Below the pieces are notes generated by a model that saw only the letters and a program-made list of their open reading frames with translations, had not been told where the DNA came from and made no database searches. A program made the position numbers and the translations under genes. A DNA stretch of 64,000 nt from DASQPR01 sp963836775 (GTDB taxonomy: Bacteria > Actinomycetota > Actinomycetes > Mycobacteriales > Micromonosporaceae): assembly GCA_963836775.1 (NCBI GenBank), contig CAWIKR010000002.1:1178001-1242000 (forward strand). Reading direction: 5' to 3'. Below, in pieces: positions 1-8,461 of the stretch (positions are counted from its first letter, which is position 1; each line of letters starts with the position of its first letter).

Positions 1-529
1 AAGTGCTGAGACGAACCCGCGTACGCCGAGATCGTCCACGAAATGCAGGTCGGCGGTGTAGTTGCTGGTCTTCTTCGTGCTGACGCCGTTGACCAGTGCG
101 TTCGGGTCGCCTGCGTAGCAGGTTCACCGCGATCGAGGTAAGCAGCCCGCCGAAGACGATCATGGATAACGCCAGCCATGCGCGGACCCGGGTGTTGGTT
201 GCCGCCCAGGCGATCCCCGCCATGAAGCAGGCCCGCCGGAATCAGCCACCAGCCGAGCTGCTGAATGTCGGCGAGAACCTGCCGTAGAGGGGCAGCGCGG
301 TAAAGTGCGGAACCGTAGTGTCTTATGCGCGGCCCGATGTAGATGCAAGAAGGACGATCCAGGATGATCCGACAGGGCACAGCCAGCGGCCACCACCGCC
401 ACGAGACGCGGGCGTTCTCGGGTGCGGTCGGGGGATCTGCGACTCTGAGAATGAAGCCGCACCGGCCGAGCGTGCCTCTTCGACGAGTTCCTGGCTGCTG
501 CCAGCATGCATGGTGAGCCCCGTGAGCAA
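1..529 (-). pseudogene. Fragment of a membrane-protein gene with several frame breaks
   Basis: No single open frame spans this stretch. Successive minus-strand frames give protein-like pieces: an N-terminal piece beginning MLTGLTMHAGSSQELVEEAR from a TTG at 529, then a hydrophobic piece containing LADIQQLGWWLIPAGLL, then a segment containing WLALSMIVFGGLLTSIAVNL followed by Arg residues (a transmembrane helix with a positive end), then a soluble piece containing KKTSNYTADLHFVDDLGVRG. The gene continues past the left edge. At least three frame changes are needed, so it is either a decayed gene or damaged sequence. The family is not recognised. Confidence 0.35.
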
Positions 530-755
530 GATGATTGATTCAAGTGCGCCGGCGCTGCGCCGCGCCGACAGCGGAGCCTATCCGATGTCGGCGTACAGAC
601 CGATGTTCAGGCGTTGAGTTACATTCGCTAGGGACCAACCCCGCCGCGGTCGTTTCGTGCAAATGCTAATAACTCCGGCGAACCATCAGATTGTCGTCAA
701 CTCGCGCGCCCAACGAAAGCAAACGTGCGAAGCGAACGTGCTGAACTGCCCAGAG
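530..755. other. Intergenic stretch, no gene seen
   Basis: No coding signal is convincing in this stretch. It lies downstream of upp and upstream of the broken membrane gene on the same strand. No strong hairpin followed by a T-run was seen. Confidence 0.4.
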
Positions 756-1388
756 TTAGAACCGGGGCATGCCGCCGAACTGACGGTCGCCGGCATCGCC
801 CAGCCCCGGAACGATGAACATCCGGTCGTTCAGCTCCCGGTCGATGGACGCGGTGATCAGGCGGATCGGCAATCCACTATGGGCGATCCGGTCGATCCCG
901 GCCGGCGCCGCCAGCGCGCAGCACACGATGATGTCCGTGCACCCGCGCGAGGCGAGCAGCCGGCAGCAGTGCTCCAGCGAACCACCGGTGGCCAGCATCG
1001 GGTCCAGCACCAGGACCGGCAGGCCGGTCAGATCGGTGGGCAGCGACTCCATGTAGGCGCGCGGCTCGAACGTGTGCTCGTCCCGCGCCAGCCCGACGAA
1101 CCCCATCGAGGACTCCGGCAGAAGAGCCAGGGCGGCGTCGGCCATGCCCAGCCCGGCCCGGAGCACCGGCACGATCAACGGCGGGTTGGCCAGCCGAGTG
1201 CCTTCAGCCACATCGACCGGGGTCTGGACCGGAAACTTCTCCACCGCGAACATCCGCGCCGCTTCGTAGACGAGCATGGTCGTCAGCTCGGTGAGGGCGG
1301 CCCGGAAGGTGCCCGAGTCGGTGCGCGAATCGCGCATAGCGGTCAGCCGCGACTGGGCCAGGGGATGGTCCACGACGAGTACGTCCAC
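756..1388 (-). CDS. upp: Uracil phosphoribosyltransferase
   Basis: Converts uracil and PRPP to UMP in pyrimidine salvage; cytosolic. About 210 residues, the usual family length. The PRPP-binding loop is clear as VLVLDPMLATGGS, and the C-terminal uracil-binding region ends in PGLGDAGDRQFGG, both typical of Upp. The GTG at 1388 gives the normal N-terminus MDVLVVDHPLAQ; a TTG at 1397 would add three residues. Neither has a strong ribosome site. It is divergent from deoC, consistent with a shared salvage theme. Confidence 0.95.
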   Translation of the reverse strand: MDVLVVDHPLAQSRLTAMRDSRTDSGTFRAALTELTTMLVYEAARMFAVEKFPVQTPVDVAEGTRLANPPLIVPVLRAGLGMADAALALLPESSMGFVGLARDEHTFEPRAYMESLPTDLTGLPVLVLDPMLATGGSLEHCCRLLASRGCTDIIVCCALAAPAGIDRIAHSGLPIRLITASIDRELNDRMFIVPGLGDAGDRQFGGMPRF

Positions 1389-1442
1389 GTGTGACAACGT
1401 ACTGCAAGATCAGGTCCCGCAGGCGTGGGTAGACTCAACGAC

Positions 1443-2390
1443 ATGACAGTCACAGCGACGTCGCTGTCCGAAATAACCCGGTCAGACGCCGCCCTCCGCA
1501 CATTTCTGCATGGTCTTCCCGGCGTGGACGCGGTTGGCGCGGACGCCCGGGCGGCGATGTTGTCCACCCGATCCATCAAGACCACGGCCAAGGCCTACGC
1601 GATCGATCTCGCGATCCGCATGGTCGACCTGACCACCCTCGAAGGCGCCGACACCCCGGGCAAGATCCGAGCACTGTGTGCCAAGGCACAACGGCCGGAC
1701 CCGACCGCCCCGGACTGCCCTCCGGTCGCCGCCGTCTGTGTCTACCCGTCGATGGTCGCCACCGCCGCCGAATCGCTGGCCGGCTCCGGCGTCCACATCG
1801 CCAGCGTGGCCACCGCCTTCCCGTCCGGGCAGGCGCCGCTCTCGGTCAAGCTGGACGACACCAAGGCCGCGGTCGCCGCCGGCGCCGACGAGATCGACAT
1901 GGTGATCAACCGGGGCGCGTTCCTGTCCGGCCGCTATATGGAGGTCTTCGACGAGATCGTCGCCATCAAGGAGGCCTGCGGCACCGCCCATCTCAAGGTC
2001 ATCCTGGAGACCGGCGAGCTGGGCACCTATGACAATGTCCGGCGCGCGTCGTGGATCGGCATGCTCGGCGGAGGCGACTTCATCAAGACCTCGACCGGCA
2101 AGGTGCAGCCCGCGGCCACCCTGCCGGTGACGCTGATCATGCTGGAAGCGGTCCGCGACATGATGGAGCTGACCGGCCGCCAGGTCGGTGTGAAGCCAGC
2201 CGGCGGCATCCGGACCAGCAAGGACGCGATCAGTTACCTGGTGATGGTCAACGAAACCGTCGGCGATCGCTGGCTGGACCCGGACTGGTTCCGGTTCGGC
2301 GCCTCGACACTCCTCAACGACCTGCTGATGCAGCGCTCGAAGATGGCCACCGGCCGCTACGCCGGTCCCGACTACGTCACATTGGATTAA
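1443..2390 (+). CDS. deoC: Deoxyribose-phosphate aldolase
   Basis: Cleaves 2-deoxyribose-5-phosphate to acetaldehyde and glyceraldehyde-3-phosphate in deoxynucleoside catabolism. 315 residues from the ATG at 1443; a GTG at 1425 would add six. Class I aldolase signatures are visible: VILETGEL, the Schiff-base segment DFIKTSTGK, and VKPAGGIR with the second essential lysine. It is the first gene of a tight run with two aldehyde dehydrogenase genes (6-nt gap to the first). This suggests that the acetaldehyde product is oxidised by the neighbour. Confidence 0.95.
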   Translation: MTVTATSLSEITRSDAALRTFLHGLPGVDAVGADARAAMLSTRSIKTTAKAYAIDLAIRMVDLTTLEGADTPGKIRALCAKAQRPDPTAPDCPPVAAVCVYPSMVATAAESLAGSGVHIASVATAFPSGQAPLSVKLDDTKAAVAAGADEIDMVINRGAFLSGRYMEVFDEIVAIKEACGTAHLKVILETGELGTYDNVRRASWIGMLGGGDFIKTSTGKVQPAATLPVTLIMLEAVRDMMELTGRQVGVKPAGGIRTSKDAISYLVMVNETVGDRWLDPDWFRFGASTLLNDLLMQRSKMATGRYAGPDYVTLD

Positions 2391-2396
2391 CGACTC

Positions 2397-3831
2397 ATGG
2401 CATTCGAATACGCGCCCGCGCCGGAGTCCCGTTCGATCGTGGACATCCAGCCGGCGTACGGCTTGTTCATCAACGGCGAGTTCGTCGACTCGGTCGACGG
2501 CCAGTCGTTCAAGACCATCAACCCGGCCTCCGAAGAGGTGCTCGCCGACATCGTCGATGCCGGCCCCACCGACGTCGATCGTGCGGTCGCGGCGGCCCGG
2601 CACGCCTACGAGCGGGTCTGGGGCCGGATGCCCGGCGCCCAGCGGGCGAAATACCTCTACCGGATCGCCCGGATCATCGCCGAGCGCAGCCGCGAGCTGG
2701 CCGTCCTCGAGTCGATCGACAACGGCAAGCCGATCCGGGAGTCCCGTGACGTCGACATCCCGCTGGTGTCGGCACACTTCTTCTATTACGCCGGCTGGGC
2801 CGACAAGCTGGATCATGCCGGCTTCGGCCCGCACCCGAAGCCGATCGGTGTGGCTGGCCAGGTGATCCCGTGGAACTTCCCGCTGCTGATGTTGGCGTGG
2901 AAGATTGCGCCGGCGCTGGCCTGCGGCAACACCGTCGTGCTGAAGCCAGCCGAAACCACTCCGCTGACGGCTCTGGCCTTCGCGGAGATCTGCCAGCAGG
3001 CCGATCTGCCGCCGGGTGTGGTCAACATCATCACCGGCGCCGGGGACACCGGCCGCGACCTCGTCAACCACCGTGGCGTGGACAAGGTGGCGTTCACCGG
3101 ATCGACCGAGGTCGGCCGGGCGATCGCCAAGTCGGTCGCCGGCACCGACAAGCGGGTGACGCTGGAGCTGGGCGGCAAGGCCGCCAACATCATCTTCGAT
3201 GACGCCCCGATCGATCAGGCGGTCGAGGGCATCGTCAACGGCATCTTCTTCAACCAGGGTCACGTCTGCTGTGCCGGGTCACGGCTGCTGGTCCAGGAGT
3301 CGATCGAGGATGAGGTGCTGACGTCGCTGAAGCGCCGGATGGCGCGGCTGCGGGTGGGCGATCCGCTGGACAAGAACACCGATGTCGGTGCCATCAACTC
3401 GGCGGCCCAGCTGGCCCGGATTCGGGAGCTGTCGGAGATCGGATCGGCCGAGGGCGCGGACGCCTGGTCGCCACCGTGCGAGCTGCCGCAGCGCGGCTTC
3501 TGGTTCGCGCCGACCATCTTCACCGGCGTCTCCCAGGCACACCGGATCGCCCGCGAGGAGATCTTCGGGCCGGTGCTGTCGATCCTCACCTTCCGCACCC
3601 CGGCGGAGGCGGTGGAGAAGGCCAACAACACTCCGTACGGCCTGAGTGCCGGTGTCTGGACCGAGAAGGGTTCGCGGATCCTGGCGATCGCCGACAAGTT
3701 GCGCGCCGGAGTGGTCTGGGCCAACACGTTCAACAAGTTCGACCCCGACGTCGCCGTTCGGCGGTTATAAGGAATCCGGGTACGGCCGGGAAGGTGGCCG
3801 CCAGGGTCTGGAGGCTTACCTTGCCCACTAA
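2397..3831 (+). CDS. Aldehyde dehydrogenase, full length, one frame break
   Basis: NAD(P)-dependent oxidation of an aldehyde, probably the acetaldehyde released by DeoC (inference from adjacency). Family marks in order: PWNFPLLM, FTGSTEVGRAI (cofactor fold), LELGGKAANII (catalytic Glu), FFNQGHVCCAGSR (catalytic Cys) and EEIFGPVLSI. The frame breaks at the CCCC run 3743-3746. Upstream the frame reads to NKFDP; with one C removed it continues TSPFGGYKESGYGREGG to a stop at 3829-3831, the normal ALDH end. Without the correction the protein stops at 3770 and loses about 25 residues. Corrected length is about 477 residues. Confidence 0.9.
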
Positions 3832-4822
3832 GAAGGCGACCAAGGCACCGGCGAAGAAGGCCGCGTCCCCGACGCGTACCACTTCTGCCAAGAACGCCGC
3901 GGCGAAGGCTGATCTGACGTCGGTGAAGGAGTCCCTGATCACCGAGGAGCCGGCGGCGTCCGGCGGGCGTCTCGGCATCCGCAAGACCTACAAGCTGTTC
4001 ATCGGCGGCGCCTTCCCGCGCAGCGAATCCGGCCGCAGCTACGTGGTGCAGGACGCGTCCGGCGGTTTCCTCGCCAACGCGGCGCTGGCCTCGCGCAAGG
4101 ACGTCCGGGACGCGGTGGTCGCGGCCCGTGCCGCGGTGAGCAAGTGGGCCGGCGCCACCGCCTACAACCGCGGCCAGATCCTCTACCGGATCGCCGAGAT
4201 GCTGGAAGGCCGGCGGGACCAGTTCATCGCCGAGGTCCGCGCCGCCGAGGGTGTCCCGGCCGAGACAGCGGCGGCCAGCGTTGACGCGGCGATCGATCGC
4301 TGGGTCTGGTACGCAGGCTGGACCGACAAGATCGCCCAGGTCTACGGCAACGCCAACCCGGTCGCCGGGCCGTTCTTCAACCTGTCGTCCCCGGAGCCGA
4401 CCGGCGTGGTCGGGATCGTGGCGCCGCCGGACTCGTCACTGCTCGGTCTCGTCAGCGTGATCGCGCCGGCCATCCTGAGCGGCAACACGGTGGTGGTCCT
4501 GGCCAGCGACAAGCGACCGCTGCCGGCGATCACCCTGACCGAGGTGCTGGCCACCAGCGATCTCCCCGGCGGTGTGGTCAACATCCTGACCGGCTACGTC
4601 GAGGAGACGGCGCCACATCTGGCCGCTCACATGGACGTCAACGCGATCGACCTGACCGGTGTCACCGATCCGGAGCTGGCGACCAACCTGGAGATCGCCG
4701 CGGCGGAGAACCTAAAGCGGGTGATCCGCCCGGGCGCGACCGACTGGACCGCCGATCCGGGCACCGACCGGATCACCCGGCTCCTGGAGACCAAGACGGT
4801 CTGGCACCCCAAGGGCGTGTAA
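3821..4822 (+). CDS. Truncated aldehyde dehydrogenase-like protein lacking the catalytic Cys
   Basis: Starts at TTG 3821, six bases after GGAGG (3810-3814), inside the end of the preceding ALDH gene. 333 residues: a Lys/Ala-rich leader (KKATKAPAKKAASP) of about 45 residues, then an ALDH N-terminal half (YKLFIGGAFPRSESGRSY, GVVGIVAPPDSSLLGLVSV, SGNTVVVLAS, LPGGVVNILTGY). The protein ends shortly after the position of the FTGS loop. The domain with the catalytic Cys and Glu is absent. It cannot be an active dehydrogenase by itself. The full plus truncated pair resembles the two-domain ALDH16 layout, in which the second domain is a non-catalytic partner. Confidence 0.8.
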   Translation: MPTKKATKAPAKKAASPTRTTSAKNAAAKADLTSVKESLITEEPAASGGRLGIRKTYKLFIGGAFPRSESGRSYVVQDASGGFLANAALASRKDVRDAVVAARAAVSKWAGATAYNRGQILYRIAEMLEGRRDQFIAEVRAAEGVPAETAAASVDAAIDRWVWYAGWTDKIAQVYGNANPVAGPFFNLSSPEPTGVVGIVAPPDSSLLGLVSVIAPAILSGNTVVVLASDKRPLPAITLTEVLATSDLPGGVVNILTGYVEETAPHLAAHMDVNAIDLTGVTDPELATNLEIAAAENLKRVIRPGATDWTADPGTDRITRLLETKTVWHPKGV

Positions 4823-4884
4823 GCCCCACCCGCTAGGGTGTGTGCGCAGAATCACCGCACCCCACACATCCGCATGGAGGACCA

Positions 4885-5799
4885 GTGGCGCGTCAGCCCG
4901 CCGACAAATCCGGCGACCTCGGTAAGACCGGCAGCGACGACTCCGGCCGGACGGCCCGCGCCGACGCCTTCTGGGAGGGACTGAGCGTCGACCCGGTGGA
5001 GGTCGCGTTGCCGGCCGGCGTCGGTTTCACGCTCCGGGCCTACCGGATGTCGTCGGAGATCACGCCGTCGGATGTGTCCGGCCGTGTCGCGGACATCGAG
5101 ATGCCGACCTATGCGTCGCCGTTCGATGACGACGACGAGCCGGAGATCTCCGACGCCGATCTCTACCTGGACGACGCGGACACCGCCCTGGACGAGGAAG
5201 AGGTCGATCTCGAGGGCGAGGCCGAGGCCATGGAAGAGACGGCCGAGTCGGACATGTCCGAGTTGGACGACGAGGACGAAGGCGAAGCCGAGGAAGCGAG
5301 CGCCGAACCGGACGAAGAGGTCCCCCTCTTCCTCAGCCGGGACGGGCAGCTGTTGCTGTTCAAGTCGCCCGAGTCGCTAGTGGAGTTCGTCAAGTCCGGC
5401 GCCGAGAACGACATGACGCAACTGGACAATTGGGACCGGCTGGCCTCCGACATCCGGGCTGACTATGTCGCCGCGTTGCCCGAGGATCAGTACGAAATGG
5501 ACCTGGTCGTCAACAATCTGCGCGGCGGTCCCGAGGCGTGGGATCCGGATCTGCTTGTGCAGTGTGGTCAACTGGCGCGTGACCTGGGTCATGCGCTAAC
5601 TATTGAGCCCGTGGTCACGGCCCTGTCGCCGGGATCACCCCTCGATGACCTGGACGAAGCACTCCGTGGAGTGGCTGCCGGCGGTGTTGGCACGTTTTTC
5701 GCCCGGCGTCGAGCCCGAAAAGTCGGGAAAGAAACGGCAAGTCTGGCGTGGCGGACAGTGATCGGCAAGATCTCCGCTGTTGTGGACTGGCGCGACTGA
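4885..5799 (+). CDS. Conserved actinobacterial acidic protein of unknown function
   Basis: 304 residues from GTG 4885 with GGAGG at 4876-4880. An N-terminal globular part (DAFWEGLSVDPVEVALPAGV, then TLRAYR) is followed by an Asp/Glu tract of roughly 90 residues. A C-terminal domain then reads VPLFLSRDGQLLLFKSPESL, QLDNWDRLASDI, YEMDLVVNNLRGG, and ends WRTVIGKISAVVDWRD. I recall similar proteins in other actinobacteria, sometimes labelled primosomal, without known basis. No signal peptide or membrane segment. Function unknown. Confidence 0.75.
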   Translation: MARQPADKSGDLGKTGSDDSGRTARADAFWEGLSVDPVEVALPAGVGFTLRAYRMSSEITPSDVSGRVADIEMPTYASPFDDDDEPEISDADLYLDDADTALDEEEVDLEGEAEAMEETAESDMSELDDEDEGEAEEASAEPDEEVPLFLSRDGQLLLFKSPESLVEFVKSGAENDMTQLDNWDRLASDIRADYVAALPEDQYEMDLVVNNLRGGPEAWDPDLLVQCGQLARDLGHALTIEPVVTALSPGSPLDDLDEALRGVAAGGVGTFFARRRARKVGKETASLAWRTVIGKISAVVDWRD

Positions 5800-5824
5800 C
5801 CCCTTTGCGGGGACGATCAGGGGC

Positions 5825-5854
5825 GGACCGAAACGGCCCTCGGGTTTTCGGTCC
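5825..5854 (+). terminator. Stem-loop after the acidic-protein gene
   Basis: Nine-base perfect arms GGACCGAAA (5825-5833) and TTTCGGTCC (5846-5854) around a 12-base loop, 25 bases after the stop at 5799. There is no T-run, so an intrinsic-like stem typical of high-GC genomes is the best reading. Confidence 0.55.
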
Positions 5855-6029
5855 GGTAACACGACAAGAACATCCGTTGACGAGACGGTGACCATGCGTC
5901 GTGACCTGGCCGGCGAGGCCCACGCTCTGGCGCACTGCGCGGAGAGTGGCGCCTCGACGGCCCGGCTCATGAGCGTGGGCTTACCGGCCCAACCGACGGC
6001 GGTTCGATGTCCAAAGGGAGGACGAGGCC
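5855..6029. other. Intergenic region upstream of the IS110-like gene
   Basis: No gene is supported. A TTGACG at about 5877 could be a -35 element, without a convincing -10. A strong ribosome site (GGGAGGACGAG, 6016-6026) precedes the GTG at 6030. Confidence 0.4.
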
Positions 6030-8337
6030 GTGGCGCTCATGCGCGTGTATTGCGGATTAGCTGCAACCGACCCCACGAACGCGGACGGCTCAGCCAACTG
6101 GCTGACCGTGGCCGTGGTCGACGATGCGGGCCGGCTGCTCGACATCTGCGACATCGCTGATGAACCCACCGGATTCGCCCAACTCGGCGCCCTGCTGGCG
6201 GAGCGCTCCGGCGGAGCCAACTCGGTCGCGATCGCCGCCGACAGCGACGAGCACCAGGTCGTCCTTTTGATCAGCGCGGCCGGCGGCCCGCTGGCGATCG
6301 TCGATGACGAGACCGTCTCCGACTACGCGGATCGCTTTGCCGACGACGAGTCACCGGAAGAGATGTCCGCCGGCCCGGCCGAGCGGCATGCGGTCGGCCT
6401 GGCGCGGGCCCTGCAGGCCGGCGCTCTCGCCGCCGAGGGTCAGGCGGCCCCGCGCGAGCTGGTCGGCCTCAAGCCGGTGCTGGCCGCGCACGCGTCGGTG
6501 GCGGCCGGCCGGCACGGCACCGCGGTGGCGCTGCGCGAAGTCCTCCGCGAGCTCTACCCAGCAGCGCTGCGCGCCTATCCCGATCCGGCCGAGCCGATTC
6601 CGCTGGCCATTCTCGACGCGCTTCCGGAGCCGGGCCTGCTCGGCGCCGCCGCCGCCAACCGCGGACGGGACGCCAACGTCGCGATGGAGCTGGCCGAGTC
6701 CGGCATCGCCGACGCCACCACGATCTCCGAGGCGATCACCGCACTTCGGGTCGCGATCGCGGAGACGCCGCGGCGCACCGGCATCGGCAAGGGCACGACT
6801 GCCGCGGTCGCCGAAACCATTCGCCAGGCAGTCGCTGCCGTGCGTGCCTGCGACGCCGCGACCACAGCGCTGATCGGCCTGCTGGCCGAGAAGATGCCGA
6901 GCCGCCCGGCCGCGCCGCCACAGGTGGTGGCGCGTCCACGCGCCGTTCCGGCCGCGCCGGCGCCCCAGACACCCGCACCGGCCGAGCCGGCCCGGACCGG
7001 TGGCCGTCGGCGAGCCGCCGCCGTCGCGCCAATATCTCCGGCGGCCCAGCCGGTCTCGCCGGCGCCGAACCGCACGTCACTGCCGCGCACCACCCGGTCG
7101 GTCGCCCGCTCGGCCGCGGTCGCGTCGGCGCCACCCGCCGCCTCAGCGCCGCCGGCGATGACCGCGCCGCCCACCATGACTCCGCCGCCCATGATGGCGC
7201 CGCCGCCCATGATGGCGCCGCCGCGCCGCGATGACTCCGCCGCGCGGTCACCAGAGCGCCCCGCAGGCGATGCCGCCGGCACCGCCGCAGCAGTCGCCGA
7301 TCACGCCGGTCTACACCGAGCCGTCCTACCCGTCGCCGAGCTATGCCAACGGTTCGTCCTACGAACCCGGCCCGGCCTACCGCGACGAGCCGTCGTTCGA
7401 CAGTGGCTACGACCCGTACCGCCGGATCCCGGCGACACCGCCGTTCCAGCCGTCCGAGCCACCGGCCCCGCCCGCGCAGCCGTCCTGGAACACTCCGAGC
7501 ACGTACGCCCCGAACGGCTACGGCATGGACCGGCCGCACCCGGCCCCGGATCCGTACGTTGCCACGAACGGCTACGCCTACGCGGCCAACAATGAGGGCT
7601 ACCCGCTGTCGCCGGAGGTGGCTCCGCTCGGCCGCGACGGCTGGCCGACCAACGGACACGAACTCGACGACGAGCTGGCCGCGGCACCGATCCCGCACCA
7701 GCGAGACGGCCGGGTGGCTCCGCCGTGGCAGAGCGACATGCCGGCCGAGCCGCCGGCACTGCGACTGGTGGAGCCCGAGCCGGAGCCGGTCAGCCAGGGC
7801 GCCGCACACCTTCGCCTCATCACGAGCACCGACATGCCCACAAACGGCGCTCAGCGTGGCTCTGGGGGCTCGCGACACGCCTCTACGAATGGCGGCTCGG
7901 GTTCGCCGGAGGACGGCGACTTGCTGATCTTCGCGCAGATGCGGTCGGCGTGGTGGTCCGGCCCGACCGAGGCGGACGAGCCGCAGTGGAGTGACGCCGA
8001 CGCGGACGCCGGCTGGTCGGCCGCACTGCGCGCCTCCGAACCGCAGTTCGCCGAGGAGACGTCGGTCGGTCTGCCCCGGCGCGTGCCCCAGGCCAACCTG
8101 GTCCCCGGCTCGCCGCTGCCGCCGGCCCCGGAGCGGGCCCTGCGGATAGTCCGCGACCCGGAGCTGATCGCCCGCCACACCAGCGGATATTTCCGCGGCT
8201 CACGCCGGGGCGAGGAAGTTCGCGGCTACGCGGTCGGCGGGCGTCCCGGGCGCGAGGCCGCGGGCAGCTGGGACTTCAGCCGGGATCACTGGGAAAGCGA
8301 TCGGGACTCGGCATATCGGTCGGCCGCGCACCGCTGA
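6030..8337 (+). CDS. IS110 transposase-derived protein with conservon-type C-terminal tail, one frame break
   Basis: About 768 residues after correcting one extra base between 7205 and 7235, where a GC-rich Pro/Met repeat lets the frame slip. Residues 1-290 follow the layout of the IS110 DEDD domain: a YCGLAATD start, LLDICDIADEPTGFAQLGALL, HAVGLARALQAG, then LREVLRELYPAALRAY and LDALPEPGLLGAA. The acidic residues expected of a nuclease are missing. There follows about 400 residues of Pro/Ala/Tyr-rich linker with PPMM repeats. The end carries GLPRRVPQANLVPG and a RDPELIARHTSGYFRGSRRGEE block that matches the tail of the conservon kinase at 12130-15615. The catalytic C-terminal IS110 domain is absent. 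Probably a domesticated, non-catalytic protein; function unknown. Confidence 0.6.
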
Positions 8338-8461
8338 TCGCCACGCGCTTCGTGACCTTCAGTAGTTGTCCCGACAGTGGTCGATGAGCCGATGAGCTGT
8401 GTGTTCTTTGCCACAGCTCATCGGTTTGACCACGGCGCGTGACGGCAGCGACCATAGCCGG

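Noticed and set aside
1482..3263. Long minus-strand open frame opposite deoC and ALDH
   Set aside because: It is the codon-bias mirror of two well-recognised plus-strand genes. Its composition (Asp/Val/Arg/His-rich without motifs) matches no protein pattern.
3730..3835. Programmed frameshift joining the two ALDH genes
   Set aside because: The break is in a simple C-run, the corrected frame ends normally, and the second gene has its own GGAGG and TTG. A base-calling error is simpler.
6030..8337. Active insertion sequence
   Set aside because: Catalytic residues are changed, the second IS110 domain is missing, and no terminal or target repeats were found. Treated as a domesticated protein.
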